Source: Candidatus Stahliibacteriota bacterium (GTDB lineage: Bacteria; Hydrothermota; Tepidihabitantia; SM23-42). Taken from it: a DNA stretch of 9,713 nucleotides. The stretch covers positions 1 to 9,713 of the forward strand of contig JAUWLY010000086.1 of the NCBI GenBank assembly GCA_030613445.1. Reading direction: 5' to 3'. Shown one piece after another: positions 1 through 7,180 of this stretch (the stretch's first letter is position 1; every line of letters starts with the position of its first letter). A program made the position numbers and the translations under genes. The notes under the pieces are model-generated. The model was not told the DNA's origin and did no database searches. It saw nothing but the letters and a program-made list of their open reading frames with translations.

Positions 1-2
1 AT

Positions 3-1664
3 TACCAGGATTATACAGTGCAGCCGGGTATTAATTATTATTATTATGTGGTGGCGTATGATTCATCGATGAATATCGGTCTACCTTCAGATACTGTATG
101 TGGTAAGGCAAATCCTTTACTTGCTCAGGGCTGGCCGCAAAGAGTATACGACTTTTTGTTTTCATCACCTAATTTCGGCGACCTCGATCCCTCTTATCCT
201 GGATTGGAGATCGTGGTTTGTGGTAAGGAAGGCTATGTTTATGCCTGGCACTATGATGGCACACCGGTTATTGGTGATGGAGTATTTTTCGACATTCATC
301 CAGCCGAGGTCTGGACATCACCGGCAATTGGCGATGTTAATAATGATGGTCTGTACGAAATCGTCTTTGGAGTACGACGTGCAACTAACAATCTTTATTT
401 AATTAATAATCAAGGTGTGTGTTTGCCAGGTTGGCCAAAATCGGTCTCTGGCAGGATGATTGGCTCGCCGGTTCTTGCTGATATAGATGAGGACGATTCT
501 CTGGAAATATTCATCTGGACCCTGTATTCTGACATTTATGCTTTTCGTCATGATGGCACGGGTGTATTCTCAGTCGATGGATTATTAAAGAACATGCCTG
601 GTATTGCTTTTGGCACACTGGCTATCGGCGACATAAACCGTGACGGTGATATGGAAATCGTATGTTGTGGTGGCAGTGGTTCGGATTCATTATTTGTCTG
701 GGATCGGTATGGTAATTATCTCACGCCGTTTCCAGTCTTCATCCAAAATGGGCATATGAGCTACTCAGTTGTCCTTGGCAATATCCTTGGTGACGAGCGT
801 TTGGAAATATGTTTTTATGCTGATTCATCAGAGAACCTCTATTTAGTAAGCGCAGATGGTAATATTATATGGGAACATAACATACAGAACGTTGCTGATA
901 TTGAAGGGAGTCCGATCATCGCTGATATAACAGGAGATGATAGACCTGAAATAATATGCTCTTATAAATCAGGTTTTACGGTCTTGGATTCCTTGGGTAA
1001 TACCCTGGTTGGCTTTCCTGATATTACTCATGATGCTAAATTACCAGTAGTTGGAGATGTCGACGGCGACAATGATTTTGAGGTGGTACTCGGGTCGGTT
1101 GACTGGAACGTCTACGCCTATAATAAGAATGGTGTACAGGCATCAGGGTTTCCCATCCAATTTGGCAATCGTATCGAGTCATCGGCCGCAATGTTCGATA
1201 TTGATCTTGACGGTCGATTGGAATTAATGACTGGTGGTAATGACTACACCTTTTCAGTTTTTGATCTTGAGACAGCGGCGGTTGAGTGGCCCAAATTCCG
1301 GTATGATCCCTATAACACTGGTACATATCGATCAGGGAATTTGAGTATCTTGGATGCTCACGATAACATCACTAAGTCCAAAAGTTTTGGCATGTACGTC
1401 CATCCAAACCCATTTTTAAACGCAGTAGAGATAAAATGGAATGTAGCGGGCGGAGGATACAAGGCACAAAATCAATCGTTGAAAATATACGATGTTGCTG
1501 GTCGGCTTGTTAAGGAATTTAACAATCTAACCATACAACCATTTAACCAAGTAATATGGCTCGGCGATGACAACTGTAGCCGGAAAGTTTCTGCTGGTGT
1601 TTATTTTGCCGAATTGGAGTTTTTGGATCAGTCTCTGATTAAGAAAGTAATATTGTTAAGGTAG
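3..1664 (+). CDS. Secreted FG-GAP/VCBS propeller protein with C-terminal sorting domain (5' partial)
   Basis: The reading frame is open from base 3, so the true start lies upstream; the GTG at 18 is internal. The first visible residues (PGINYYYYVVAYD) match the last strands of a fibronectin type III domain. Numbering from that GTG, eight integrin-like repeats with acidic calcium-type loops follow near residues 54, 105, 154, 204, 254, 302, 346 and 393, for example GDVNNDGLYEIVFG and FDIDLDGRLELMTGG. They should form a beta-propeller. Some loops are degenerate (GNILGDERLEI; GDLDPSYPGLEI with an insertion). Residues about 457-548 look like a FlgD-like/type IX sorting domain: HPNPF, LKIYDVAGRLV, SAGVYFAEL, and KKVILLR at the end. 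The role is probably an exported or surface-attached protein in adhesion or polymer binding; the ligand is unknown. It converges on the downstream glycosyltransferase gene, with 15 bases between the stops and no clear terminator. An 8-base periodic repeat lies inside the sorting domain. Confidence 0.85.
   Translation, partial: YQDYTVQPGINYYYYVVAYDSSMNIGLPSDTVCGKANPLLAQGWPQRVYDFLFSSPNFGDLDPSYPGLEIVVCGKEGYVYAWHYDGTPVIGDGVFFDIHPAEVWTSPAIGDVNNDGLYEIVFGVRRATNNLYLINNQGVCLPGWPKSVSGRMIGSPVLADIDEDDSLEIFIWTLYSDIYAFRHDGTGVFSVDGLLKNMPGIAFGTLAIGDINRDGDMEIVCCGGSGSDSLFVWDRYGNYLTPFPVFIQNGHMSYSVVLGNILGDERLEICFYADSSENLYLVSADGNIIWEHNIQNVADIEGSPIIADITGDDRPEIICSYKSGFTVLDSLGNTLVGFPDITHDAKLPVVGDVDGDNDFEVVLGSVDWNVYAYNKNGVQASGFPIQFGNRIESSAAMFDIDLDGRLELMTGGNDYTFSVFDLETAAVEWPKFRYDPYNTGTYRSGNLSILDAHDNITKSKSFGMYVHPNPFLNAVEIKWNVAGGGYKAQNQSLKIYDVAGRLVKEFNNLTIQPFNQVIWLGDDNCSRKVSAGVYFAELEFLDQSLIKKVILLR
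1521..1552 (+). repeat. 8-base periodic repeat inside coding sequence
   Basis: Four consecutive octamers are seen: AACAATCT, AACCATAC, AACCATTT and AACCAAGT. They share the core AAC(C/A)A. The repeat is read in frame as NNLTIQPFNQ, between the IYDVAGRLVKE and VIWLGDD segments of the sorting domain. FlgD-like domains normally have a short variable loop here. The unit is 8 bases, so its translation repeats only every 24 bases. A repeat that ignores codon periodicity suggests a DNA-level element that spread into a tolerant loop, not protein-level selection. Confidence 0.55.
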
Positions 1665-1679
1665 CGATGGACAGTCTGG

Positions 1680-3191
1680 TCAATTGTTCTGTACAGCATT
1701 GTATTTAAGTACTGAGGTAAAAAAGGATCCCTTTAAATAAAGTTGTTTCTCAAAGCTGAGTTGTGATTCCAACTTGTTCTTAATAATATTCCCAATCTCA
1801 GTATCAAAGCCGTAGAATAACCAGACTCCCACAGTATCTTTACATGTCGGTAAATTACGTATAGAATCTATTAGCCTGTCAGCTTCTTGTTCTAGTCTGT
1901 CCCTTGCATCTAGCATACTTTTTACATCTCTCCACCCTGGGTGTGATGTCATTTCATTAGGGTATGAAATCATGATTGGCGAGTCATGCCAACCAATTTT
2001 CTTTATATAGTATTCGATGGATAGACGGCTGAGACTAGTGAATATCATCACATCTCGCGTTCTGATTTTATTAATGAGATATTGGGCTGTAATTCGATCA
2101 CTGTAGTTTTCTGGTTTCAAGAGATCTTTTATTCTGGTTTGCTGTAATAATATAAAAAAAACAGTGGTTATTAAAACTAAGAATCGTTTATTTGCAAATT
2201 TTGCAATACAGACCGCAGTCACTGTAGCTAGAGGTGGTAGTGCAATAATCACACTTCTTTTTACATTGAAGATCGGATATAGCTGCGAAATAAACCATGG
2301 AGTTAGAAGTGATGTTAGGAAAAATATCAGAAGTACGATTAGACGTTTTTCGCAGAAAAATTCCTTAATTTCGGTTAGACTGCGAAATGCTATCCTTTTG
2401 TTAATTTTGAAAACTATTAATACGAGAATTATTGCATATATCACCAGTAAAAGTCGACCACCATAGAGATATAATATGGCACCTCGTAAAGCATACAAAT
2501 TCGGTTTTGTGATCCAAGATGTGGCGCCCGAATGCATCTGTTCTATTTGAATTGGCATCCACAGTAGCAGGAAGGGAAGTATTGATATGAATATTGAGAG
2601 TAGGCATCTTGTTCTTTTCTCAGCCAAAGTAAGAACAGAAATCACTTGTGCAAGCAGGACGAAAAAGAAATAGTAGTGTGTGAACGTTCCGATTGTATTG
2701 ATTACTATATATAATGTGAAGAGCCATATTGAATTTGTCTTACCGAAAAATATTTTCAAGAATAAAAAGAGTGAGATTATTGTTAGAAGACACAAGAGAG
2801 CGTACATTCTGCCGTTTTGCGCATGGTCTACTGCGAGTGGGCTTACCATAAGAATGAAGGCACATAGCAAACCTTTTAGTCTACTATCAAATATTGAAGC
2901 GCTTAACCTGTAGATTACAATAATCCCAAGTAAATAAAACACGGTAGAGAGAGCCCTAATTGAGATTTCACTATTTCCAAAACACTTAATCCAAATTGAT
3001 AGAATCAGGTAATAGAATGGCGGGCTGCTGTCGTTCGCAGCGCTACTGATTATTCCATGAACACCTTGTTCTGCGACGTATACGCTGAAAGCCTCATCCA
3101 ACCAGAGAGAACGGTTAATCCCGAAAACTGAAAGAGTGACACCAAGAAAAATAATTAGGAATAATAGTAATAGCGCATTGTGCTTATTCAT
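1680..3191 (-). CDS. GT39-type membrane glycosyltransferase (ArnT/PMT-like)
   Basis: This is a 503-residue polytopic inner-membrane protein of the GT-C fold, predicted to move a sugar from a polyprenyl-phosphate donor to an acceptor on the outer side of the membrane. An N-terminal membrane segment (about residues 5-24) precedes SLWLDEAFSVY, with the Asp32-Glu33 pair typical of the first periplasmic loop, where the catalytic acid sits in this family. Then come SSPPFYYLIL (55-64), FGNSEISIRALS (71-82) and HAQNGRMYAL (123-132), all usual in family 39 members. Many more hydrophobic segments follow, and a soluble tail from about residue 370. The ATG lies 4 bases after the stop of the upstream gene, with no good Shine-Dalgarno, so translation is probably coupled. 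Acceptor and sugar cannot be told from sequence. It shares the family but little obvious sequence with its neighbour, so a recent duplication is unlikely. Confidence 0.85.
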   Translation of the reverse strand: MNKHNALLLLFLIIFLGVTLSVFGINRSLWLDEAFSVYVAEQGVHGIISSAANDSSPPFYYLILSIWIKCFGNSEISIRALSTVFYLLGIIVIYRLSASIFDSRLKGLLCAFILMVSPLAVDHAQNGRMYALLCLLTIISLFLFLKIFFGKTNSIWLFTLYIVINTIGTFTHYYFFFVLLAQVISVLTLAEKRTRCLLSIFISILPFLLLWMPIQIEQMHSGATSWITKPNLYALRGAILYLYGGRLLLVIYAIILVLIVFKINKRIAFRSLTEIKEFFCEKRLIVLLIFFLTSLLTPWFISQLYPIFNVKRSVIIALPPLATVTAVCIAKFANKRFLVLITTVFFILLQQTRIKDLLKPENYSDRITAQYLINKIRTRDVMIFTSLSRLSIEYYIKKIGWHDSPIMISYPNEMTSHPGWRDVKSMLDARDRLEQEADRLIDSIRNLPTCKDTVGVWLFYGFDTEIGNIIKNKLESQLSFEKQLYLKGSFFTSVLKYNAVQNN

Positions 3192-3195
3192 TTCA

Positions 3196-4722
3196 TTATT
3201 GTATATCTAGATATCTAACGTGTACTTTACGATTAAAACCTAGTGCCCACAAATCATCAATCACCTTACTGAGTTTTTCAGTTTCGAAGATATAAACTTC
3301 ATAGATTTGTCTGATTGCTCTTTCTGGATTATAGATGTCTTTATAATATACCGGAGCATCAATGAATTCAACACTTGCCAACTTAATGCCGAGATCATAA
3401 AGCGATGAATTATCGTGTTTAATAGTATCGAAAGTTGTTGCGTGTACAAGGAGTATTTTCTCTTCCTCCAGTAATTCATTTTCTTCACGATAGATAATCT
3501 TTCTATTCTTCAAGAATCTAGGGAACCTATTGCCTATTGTTAACCATTGATGTCCTTCAGGAATGGCGATTGATCCATCAATATAAAAATCAATATTTGG
3601 TGGTACTACTGTATAAATATATTTTATATCATTTTGTTTAACATAATTGTTAACAAACTCCCCGATTCTTTCTGGTACATTACTTTTATATGTCACTGTT
3701 TTTGCGCTCAGTATCAAGGATATCATAACCGAGGCTGCGATAATGTAGGGTTTATATTGTTTTGTTTGATTGACAAATCTATAAGCTATTATTGAGAAAA
3801 GTGGTATTAACGGATATGCAAGTCTGAAATATGGGTAGTAGAAGCCGAGAATAAAAATGAATATGGCCAATAAGATTATGAAGTAGATATCCCATTTTTT
3901 GATGTTCCTGACATTAAAAATTATGTATAGAACAGTAAAAAGGAATGGTATTGGCGCGAATATTAAAATGTAGAAGAGGAATTTTATGTGATTGATGCCT
4001 AAGAAACTGATGTGACGTGTGCTGAGCTCACGCAGAGGGACGAATTTAATCAGCAAGAGGAAGTATGGTAAAATGAGGAGTACTGGCAGAACAATTGAAT
4101 AGAAGAACCATTTAGCTTTGAGGCTTTTCTTATGCAGTAAACCAATTATAAGATATGAAATGAAAAGGGGGAATGCCGAGTACTTGGTGTATGAAGCAAG
4201 AACAAGAAACAGCCCAGCATATAGGAACTGACTGTTTATGTTCAGTTTTAGACCCCTGAAAAAGAAAAGAATAGATGCAAGAAAGAAACAGAGAAAAACT
4301 GCGTCACTCAAGCCAGACCTTGAGAAAAAAAGAAAAAACTCGGTTGAGGCAAAGAGGATAGTGGCGATAATAGCATCTTGTTGAGTAAACAACATCTTTG
4401 ATAAACGGAAGACGATGAATGTTCCGATGCAAGAAGCGACCAAGGCAATGAGGTGTAAGACGAATGTCTTATACCCGAAGATTTTGAATGAACCTGCTAA
4501 AAGTAATTGGTATAGGGGAGGGGTCTGGAAGTTGAACGGTTTACCCTGGTCGCCAAGACTTGCAAACCATTGGCTTTGCAGGGCAAAGACGCCTTCATCC
4601 CAGTCTATTAGGCTTGTATCACCGAGATGAACAATGTTTATGAGAATGATTGCGAATATTATTAATAATAGAAGAGGTTTTCGATTTATTACTTTTTCCG
4701 CCAGTACAAAATCCTTCCACAA
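3196..4722 (-). CDS. GT39-type membrane glycosyltransferase (ArnT/PMT-like)
   Basis: This is a 508-residue polytopic membrane protein of the dolichyl/polyprenyl-phosphate-sugar transferase superfamily (GT-C). Visible landmarks are an N-terminal membrane segment (about 16-32), the loop motif IDWDEGVFAL (39-48) with the expected Asp-Glu pair, TPPLYQLLL (67-75, the usual P-P-L-Y motif), and SRSGLSDAVFL (134-144, the second conserved acidic motif). About nine further hydrophobic stretches and a soluble C-terminal region of roughly 150 residues follow. The start is uncertain: there is no ATG near the N-terminus. The TTG at 4722 lacks a Shine-Dalgarno, whereas a CTG at 4704 follows GGAAGGA by 7 bases. 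Either choice overlaps the end of the zinc-ribbon gene (16-34 bases), which implies coupling. The gene is AT-rich compared with argS. The likely role is surface polysaccharide, lipid or protein glycosylation; the substrate is unknown. Confidence 0.83.
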   Translation of the reverse strand: MWKDFVLAEKVINRKPLLLLIIFAIILINIVHLGDTSLIDWDEGVFALQSQWFASLGDQGKPFNFQTPPLYQLLLAGSFKIFGYKTFVLHLIALVASCIGTFIVFRLSKMLFTQQDAIIATILFASTEFFLFFSRSGLSDAVFLCFFLASILFFFRGLKLNINSQFLYAGLFLVLASYTKYSAFPLFISYLIIGLLHKKSLKAKWFFYSIVLPVLLILPYFLLLIKFVPLRELSTRHISFLGINHIKFLFYILIFAPIPFLFTVLYIIFNVRNIKKWDIYFIILLAIFIFILGFYYPYFRLAYPLIPLFSIIAYRFVNQTKQYKPYIIAASVMISLILSAKTVTYKSNVPERIGEFVNNYVKQNDIKYIYTVVPPNIDFYIDGSIAIPEGHQWLTIGNRFPRFLKNRKIIYREENELLEEEKILLVHATTFDTIKHDNSSLYDLGIKLASVEFIDAPVYYKDIYNPERAIRQIYEVYIFETEKLSKVIDDLWALGFNRKVHVRYLDIQ

Positions 4723-5033
4723 TTGGGACAGGTGATCATCCCTTTAGTTTGTGTCAACAGTTCAGTCGGTAGTCTTTGAAAACAGCCAAAGCAGAAACCC
4801 TTGTCAACTGGTGCAATCGCGCGTTGATACCGTTCTTTCAAACGCTCATATACATCAGCCATGTCGCGTGGCAGTTTTTTCAGCAGGGCATTCCTCGTTC
4901 TAATAAGAGATTGTTTTTCCTCTTGTTCCACTTTGAAACCGATTTTCTTATACTTTGGTTCATCTATGTCATTCAGCAAATTGTCGAGGTCGAAGAGTAG
5001 CTTGAGATGCATTTCGACTATTTCCGATGACAT
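4689..5033 (-). CDS. Short C4-type zinc-ribbon protein (CdsZ/DUF164-like)
   Basis: This 114-residue protein has a charged helical, probably coiled-coil N-terminal part (about 1-72) and a C-terminal C4 zinc ribbon. The ribbon uses Cys81, Cys84, Cys102 and Cys105 (CFGC and CPNC), in the context APVDKGFCFGC and CPNCGRILYW. This pattern is the signature of the zinc-ribbon family PF02591. Family members are commonly about 230-250 residues with a long coiled-coil hairpin, so this one keeps only a short helical part. Proposed roles in the family involve nucleic acid or RNA contact, but no specific function can be assigned here. The ATG follows AAGGA by a 6-base spacer and comes one base after the EIIA stop, so the two should be translated together. 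It overlaps the following glycosyltransferase. Confidence 0.8.
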   Translation of the reverse strand: MSSEIVEMHLKLLFDLDNLLNDIDEPKYKKIGFKVEQEEKQSLIRTRNALLKKLPRDMADVYERLKERYQRAIAPVDKGFCFGCFQRLPTELLTQTKGMITCPNCGRILYWRKK

Positions 5034-5034
5034 A

Positions 5035-5502
5035 TCAGTTCCTTTTCTTGAGGTCTTTTTCGACCTGGTTAATCAATGTGATGAATTCATCTGGTGTGTT
5101 CGGTTTACTGATAAGTTTCTTCTTAGTCAGTACTTTTGCGATTTGTACAATCTTACCCAAGGTAATCAGATATTGGTTACCTGGATCTTGAGGTGGCGCA
5201 ACTATCAGAAAAATCAAAGAGACAGGTTTTTTGTCAATAGCGTTGAACTTCATCGGTTTTGTCGTTCGACCCACCGCGATTTCTAATTTATCGACTGCCA
5301 GAGAACGACAGTGGGGGATTGCAATACCTTTGCCGATCCCGGTTGAACCAAGTTCTTCTCGTTTCAGTAATGTTGAAACAATGAGTTCTGCGTCAGTTCC
5401 CTCCTTAATTGCGTACACCAGGTCTTCTATGACCTTTTCTTTTTTACCTGGTTTAAGAGATAGAATTATTCTATCCTTTGATAGTAGACTTGCAAGATTC
5501 AT
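5035..5502 (-). CDS. PTS EIIA type-2 (PtsN/fructose-like) domain protein
   Basis: This is a stand-alone 155-residue EIIA domain of the fructose/mannitol/nitrogen-PTS class. The phosphorylatable histidine is His64 in GKGIAIPHCR. Upstream, LLKREELGSTGIG and downstream, KPVSLIFLIVAPP are the expected flanking strands. EIIA domains accept phosphate from HPr-type proteins and pass it to EIIB, or act as regulators. No EIIB/EIIC gene is nearby, so a regulatory (nitrogen-PTS-like) role is more likely than sugar uptake. The start is firm: AAGGAGG lies 4 bases before the ATG, the strongest ribosome-binding site in the window. It is the first gene of a tight cluster (EIIA, zinc ribbon, two glycosyltransferases). 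The heptad repeat element occupies most of its upstream region; I see no convincing sigma70 promoter there. Confidence 0.87.
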   Translation of the reverse strand: MNLASLLSKDRIILSLKPGKKEKVIEDLVYAIKEGTDAELIVSTLLKREELGSTGIGKGIAIPHCRSLAVDKLEIAVGRTTKPMKFNAIDKKPVSLIFLIVAPPQDPGNQYLITLGKIVQIAKVLTKKKLISKPNTPDEFITLINQVEKDLKKRN

Positions 5503-5525
5503 CTAACCTCCTTTTGATACAAGCA

Positions 5526-5589
5526 CCAAGTTCCAAGAACCAAGAGCCAAAATAAAACGTATATTTGGAACTTGGAATTTGGTTCTTGG
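5526..5589. repeat. Head-to-head CCAAGNN heptad repeat palindrome
   Basis: The left half has four 7-base units on the plus strand (CCAAGTT, CCAAGAA, CCAAGAG, CCAAAAT at 5526-5553). An 8-base spacer AAAACGTA follows. The right half has four units in reverse orientation (TATTTGG, AACTTGG, AATTTGG, TTCTTGG at 5562-5589). Degenerate extra units flank it (ACAAGCA at 5519, GACTTAT at 5590). The halves can pair: 5528-5543 matches the reverse complement of 5579-5594 at 15 of 16 positions, and 5526-5536 matches 5566-5576 perfectly. It fills the 97-base gap between argS and the EIIA gene, both minus strand. An RNA hairpin there could act as a terminator or stability element, but there is no following U-run. 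It resembles dispersed intergenic heptanucleotide repeats known in some bacteria. Confidence 0.8.
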
Positions 5590-5599
5590 GACTTATCAA

Positions 5600-7180
5600 T
5601 TACATCCTCTCCGGGCATGAAATACCAAGTATTTCAAGCCCGCTTTTGATTGTTTCTGCTGTTTTGTTGATGAGCGCAAGACGGGCTTGCGTAAGTTCTC
5701 TGTTCTCATTTATAACTCTTTGTTTCTGGTAGAAGTAATGGAATATCCGTGCAAGATCAATGAGATAATAAGTGAGGATGTAAGGTTCAAAATTCCTTAC
5801 AGCATCTTCGATTACTTCAGCATATTTGAGAACGGTCTTGGCAAGGACGATTTCTTCCGGTTTCTTTATGATGTCTTTGTTAAAATTATTGCTGTATTTG
5901 ATACCCTGTTCTTGGGCTTTTCTTATGATACTCCTTATTCGTGCATGAGCATACTGAACATAATATACAGGATTTTCATCGGACTGCTCCAATGCGAGGG
6001 CAAGATCAAAATCAAGGTGCTGGGAATTGGATCTCATCAGCAAGAAAAATCTGACCACGTCTTTTGGTATGTGATCTAGTAATTCTACAAGTGTTTTTAT
6101 TGTGCCTGCTCGCTTGCTCATCTTCACTGATTTCCCTGCTTCTTTTAAGTGCACCTGTTGGACAATGAGTACTTCAAGCGTATCGCCAGGATACCCGATT
6201 GCCATTATTCCACATTGCAGGCTTTTTATTTGAGCTTGATGATCCGGTCCCCATATATTGATGAGTCGATCATGTCGTCTCTTCATTTTATCAAGGTGAT
6301 AAGCGATATCAAGTAGCAGGTATGTATATGTATGGTCTTTGTCAGACTTAATAATCACGCGATCTTCGTTGTCACCGAATTTAGTTGTCCTTAGCCAGAG
6401 TGCACCATCTCTCATATAGCTCAGGTCTTTTTCTCGGAACAGATCTAACACCTCATTGACACATCCTTTTTCACATATCGCGGATTCCCGAATCCAGTTA
6501 TTGAATTCAACGCCAAACTTCTGGAGTATTTGCTTATGTCCTTCCATGAAATAGTCGATTGCATATTTTCTTATTTTCTCAAGGTCCTCAATACTTTTTT
6601 CTTTAATCTCCTTAGCCAAATCTATTATGTACTCGCCGTAATAGCCGCCCTTTGGTAGTTCTAGAGTTTTGCCATTCATTTCCCTGATTCTTTGTCTGAT
6701 GCTTTCGGCAAGGAGACATGATTGTTTGCCTCCATCATTGACGTAGTATTCAGAGACTGCCTTGTATCCAGTTCGATTCAGTAAATTAACAAGTGAGTCA
6801 CCAACTGCAGCAGCACGTGCACTTACAATATTGATTGGTCCAGTTGGGTTGGCGCTGACGAATTCGATCATGATTTTCTGTCCTTTTCCGATGTCAAGCA
6901 CTTCTGGTTCCCCGAATAGTTTCTCAAGAACATAGTCATTGCGGATTGTCAAATTTATAAATGCCGGTTTGTGTACAGAAATGCTCTCTATCATAGGATG
7001 CTGAATTTGTGAAGCGATTTTCTGTGCTGTTTCATATGGCTGTGCTTTCTTCTGAGCCGCGATCCTAAACGCGATATTTGTCGAATAATCCCCTTGTTTT
7101 TCCCTTGGTACATAGTCAATTGTAATTTTTTCTTCTGGAAAGAGCTTCTGCAGAATTTCTTTGAGTTGTTGTCTAATCAC
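5600..7180 (-). CDS. argS: Arginyl-tRNA synthetase with altered HIGH motif
   Basis: This class I synthetase charges tRNA-Arg with arginine. With the GTG start at 7180 it has 526 residues, slightly short for the family (usually 550-580). Domains in order are the N-terminal additional domain (1 to about 100; REKQGDYSTNIAF), the Rossmann catalytic core with SANPTGP, LLDIAYHLDK and WGPDHQAQIKS, KMSKRAG at 353-359, and the C-terminal anticodon-binding helices beginning near NPVYYVQYAHARIRSI. The HIGH position reads NIVS (117-120) in an otherwise well-kept context (PTGPI before, ARAAAVGDSL after). I chose GTG because MIRQQLKEIL matches typical family N-termini and AGGTGG lies 9 bases upstream. The ATG at 7204 would add eight residues and overlap rsfS by 32 bases, against 8 for the GTG. 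It is the last gene of the overlapping cluster starting at glmU. Confidence 0.93.
   Translation of the reverse strand: MIRQQLKEILQKLFPEEKITIDYVPREKQGDYSTNIAFRIAAQKKAQPYETAQKIASQIQHPMIESISVHKPAFINLTIRNDYVLEKLFGEPEVLDIGKGQKIMIEFVSANPTGPINIVSARAAAVGDSLVNLLNRTGYKAVSEYYVNDGGKQSCLLAESIRQRIREMNGKTLELPKGGYYGEYIIDLAKEIKEKSIEDLEKIRKYAIDYFMEGHKQILQKFGVEFNNWIRESAICEKGCVNEVLDLFREKDLSYMRDGALWLRTTKFGDNEDRVIIKSDKDHTYTYLLLDIAYHLDKMKRRHDRLINIWGPDHQAQIKSLQCGIMAIGYPGDTLEVLIVQQVHLKEAGKSVKMSKRAGTIKTLVELLDHIPKDVVRFFLLMRSNSQHLDFDLALALEQSDENPVYYVQYAHARIRSIIRKAQEQGIKYSNNFNKDIIKKPEEIVLAKTVLKYAEVIEDAVRNFEPYILTYYLIDLARIFHYFYQKQRVINENRELTQARLALINKTAETIKSGLEILGISCPERM

Noticed and set aside
1665..1695. Short inverted match (ACAG...CTGT around CAATTG) at the convergent gene junction.
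   Set aside because: The arms are only 4-5 bases with a weak stem and no T-run, so I cannot support a terminator.
4861..5286. Plus-strand open frame of 141 codons.
   Set aside because: It is antisense to the zinc-ribbon and EIIA genes, which both have clear family motifs and good ribosome-binding sites; no recognisable protein features on the plus strand.
5597..5602. Heptad palindrome as a classical rho-independent terminator for argS.
   Set aside because: There is no U-run after the stem in the minus-strand transcript, and the hairpin begins within a few bases of the argS stop; terminator function is only possible, not shown.
5687..6079. Plus-strand open frame of 130 codons.
   Set aside because: It is antisense to the anticodon-binding part of argS and shows no domain-like pattern.
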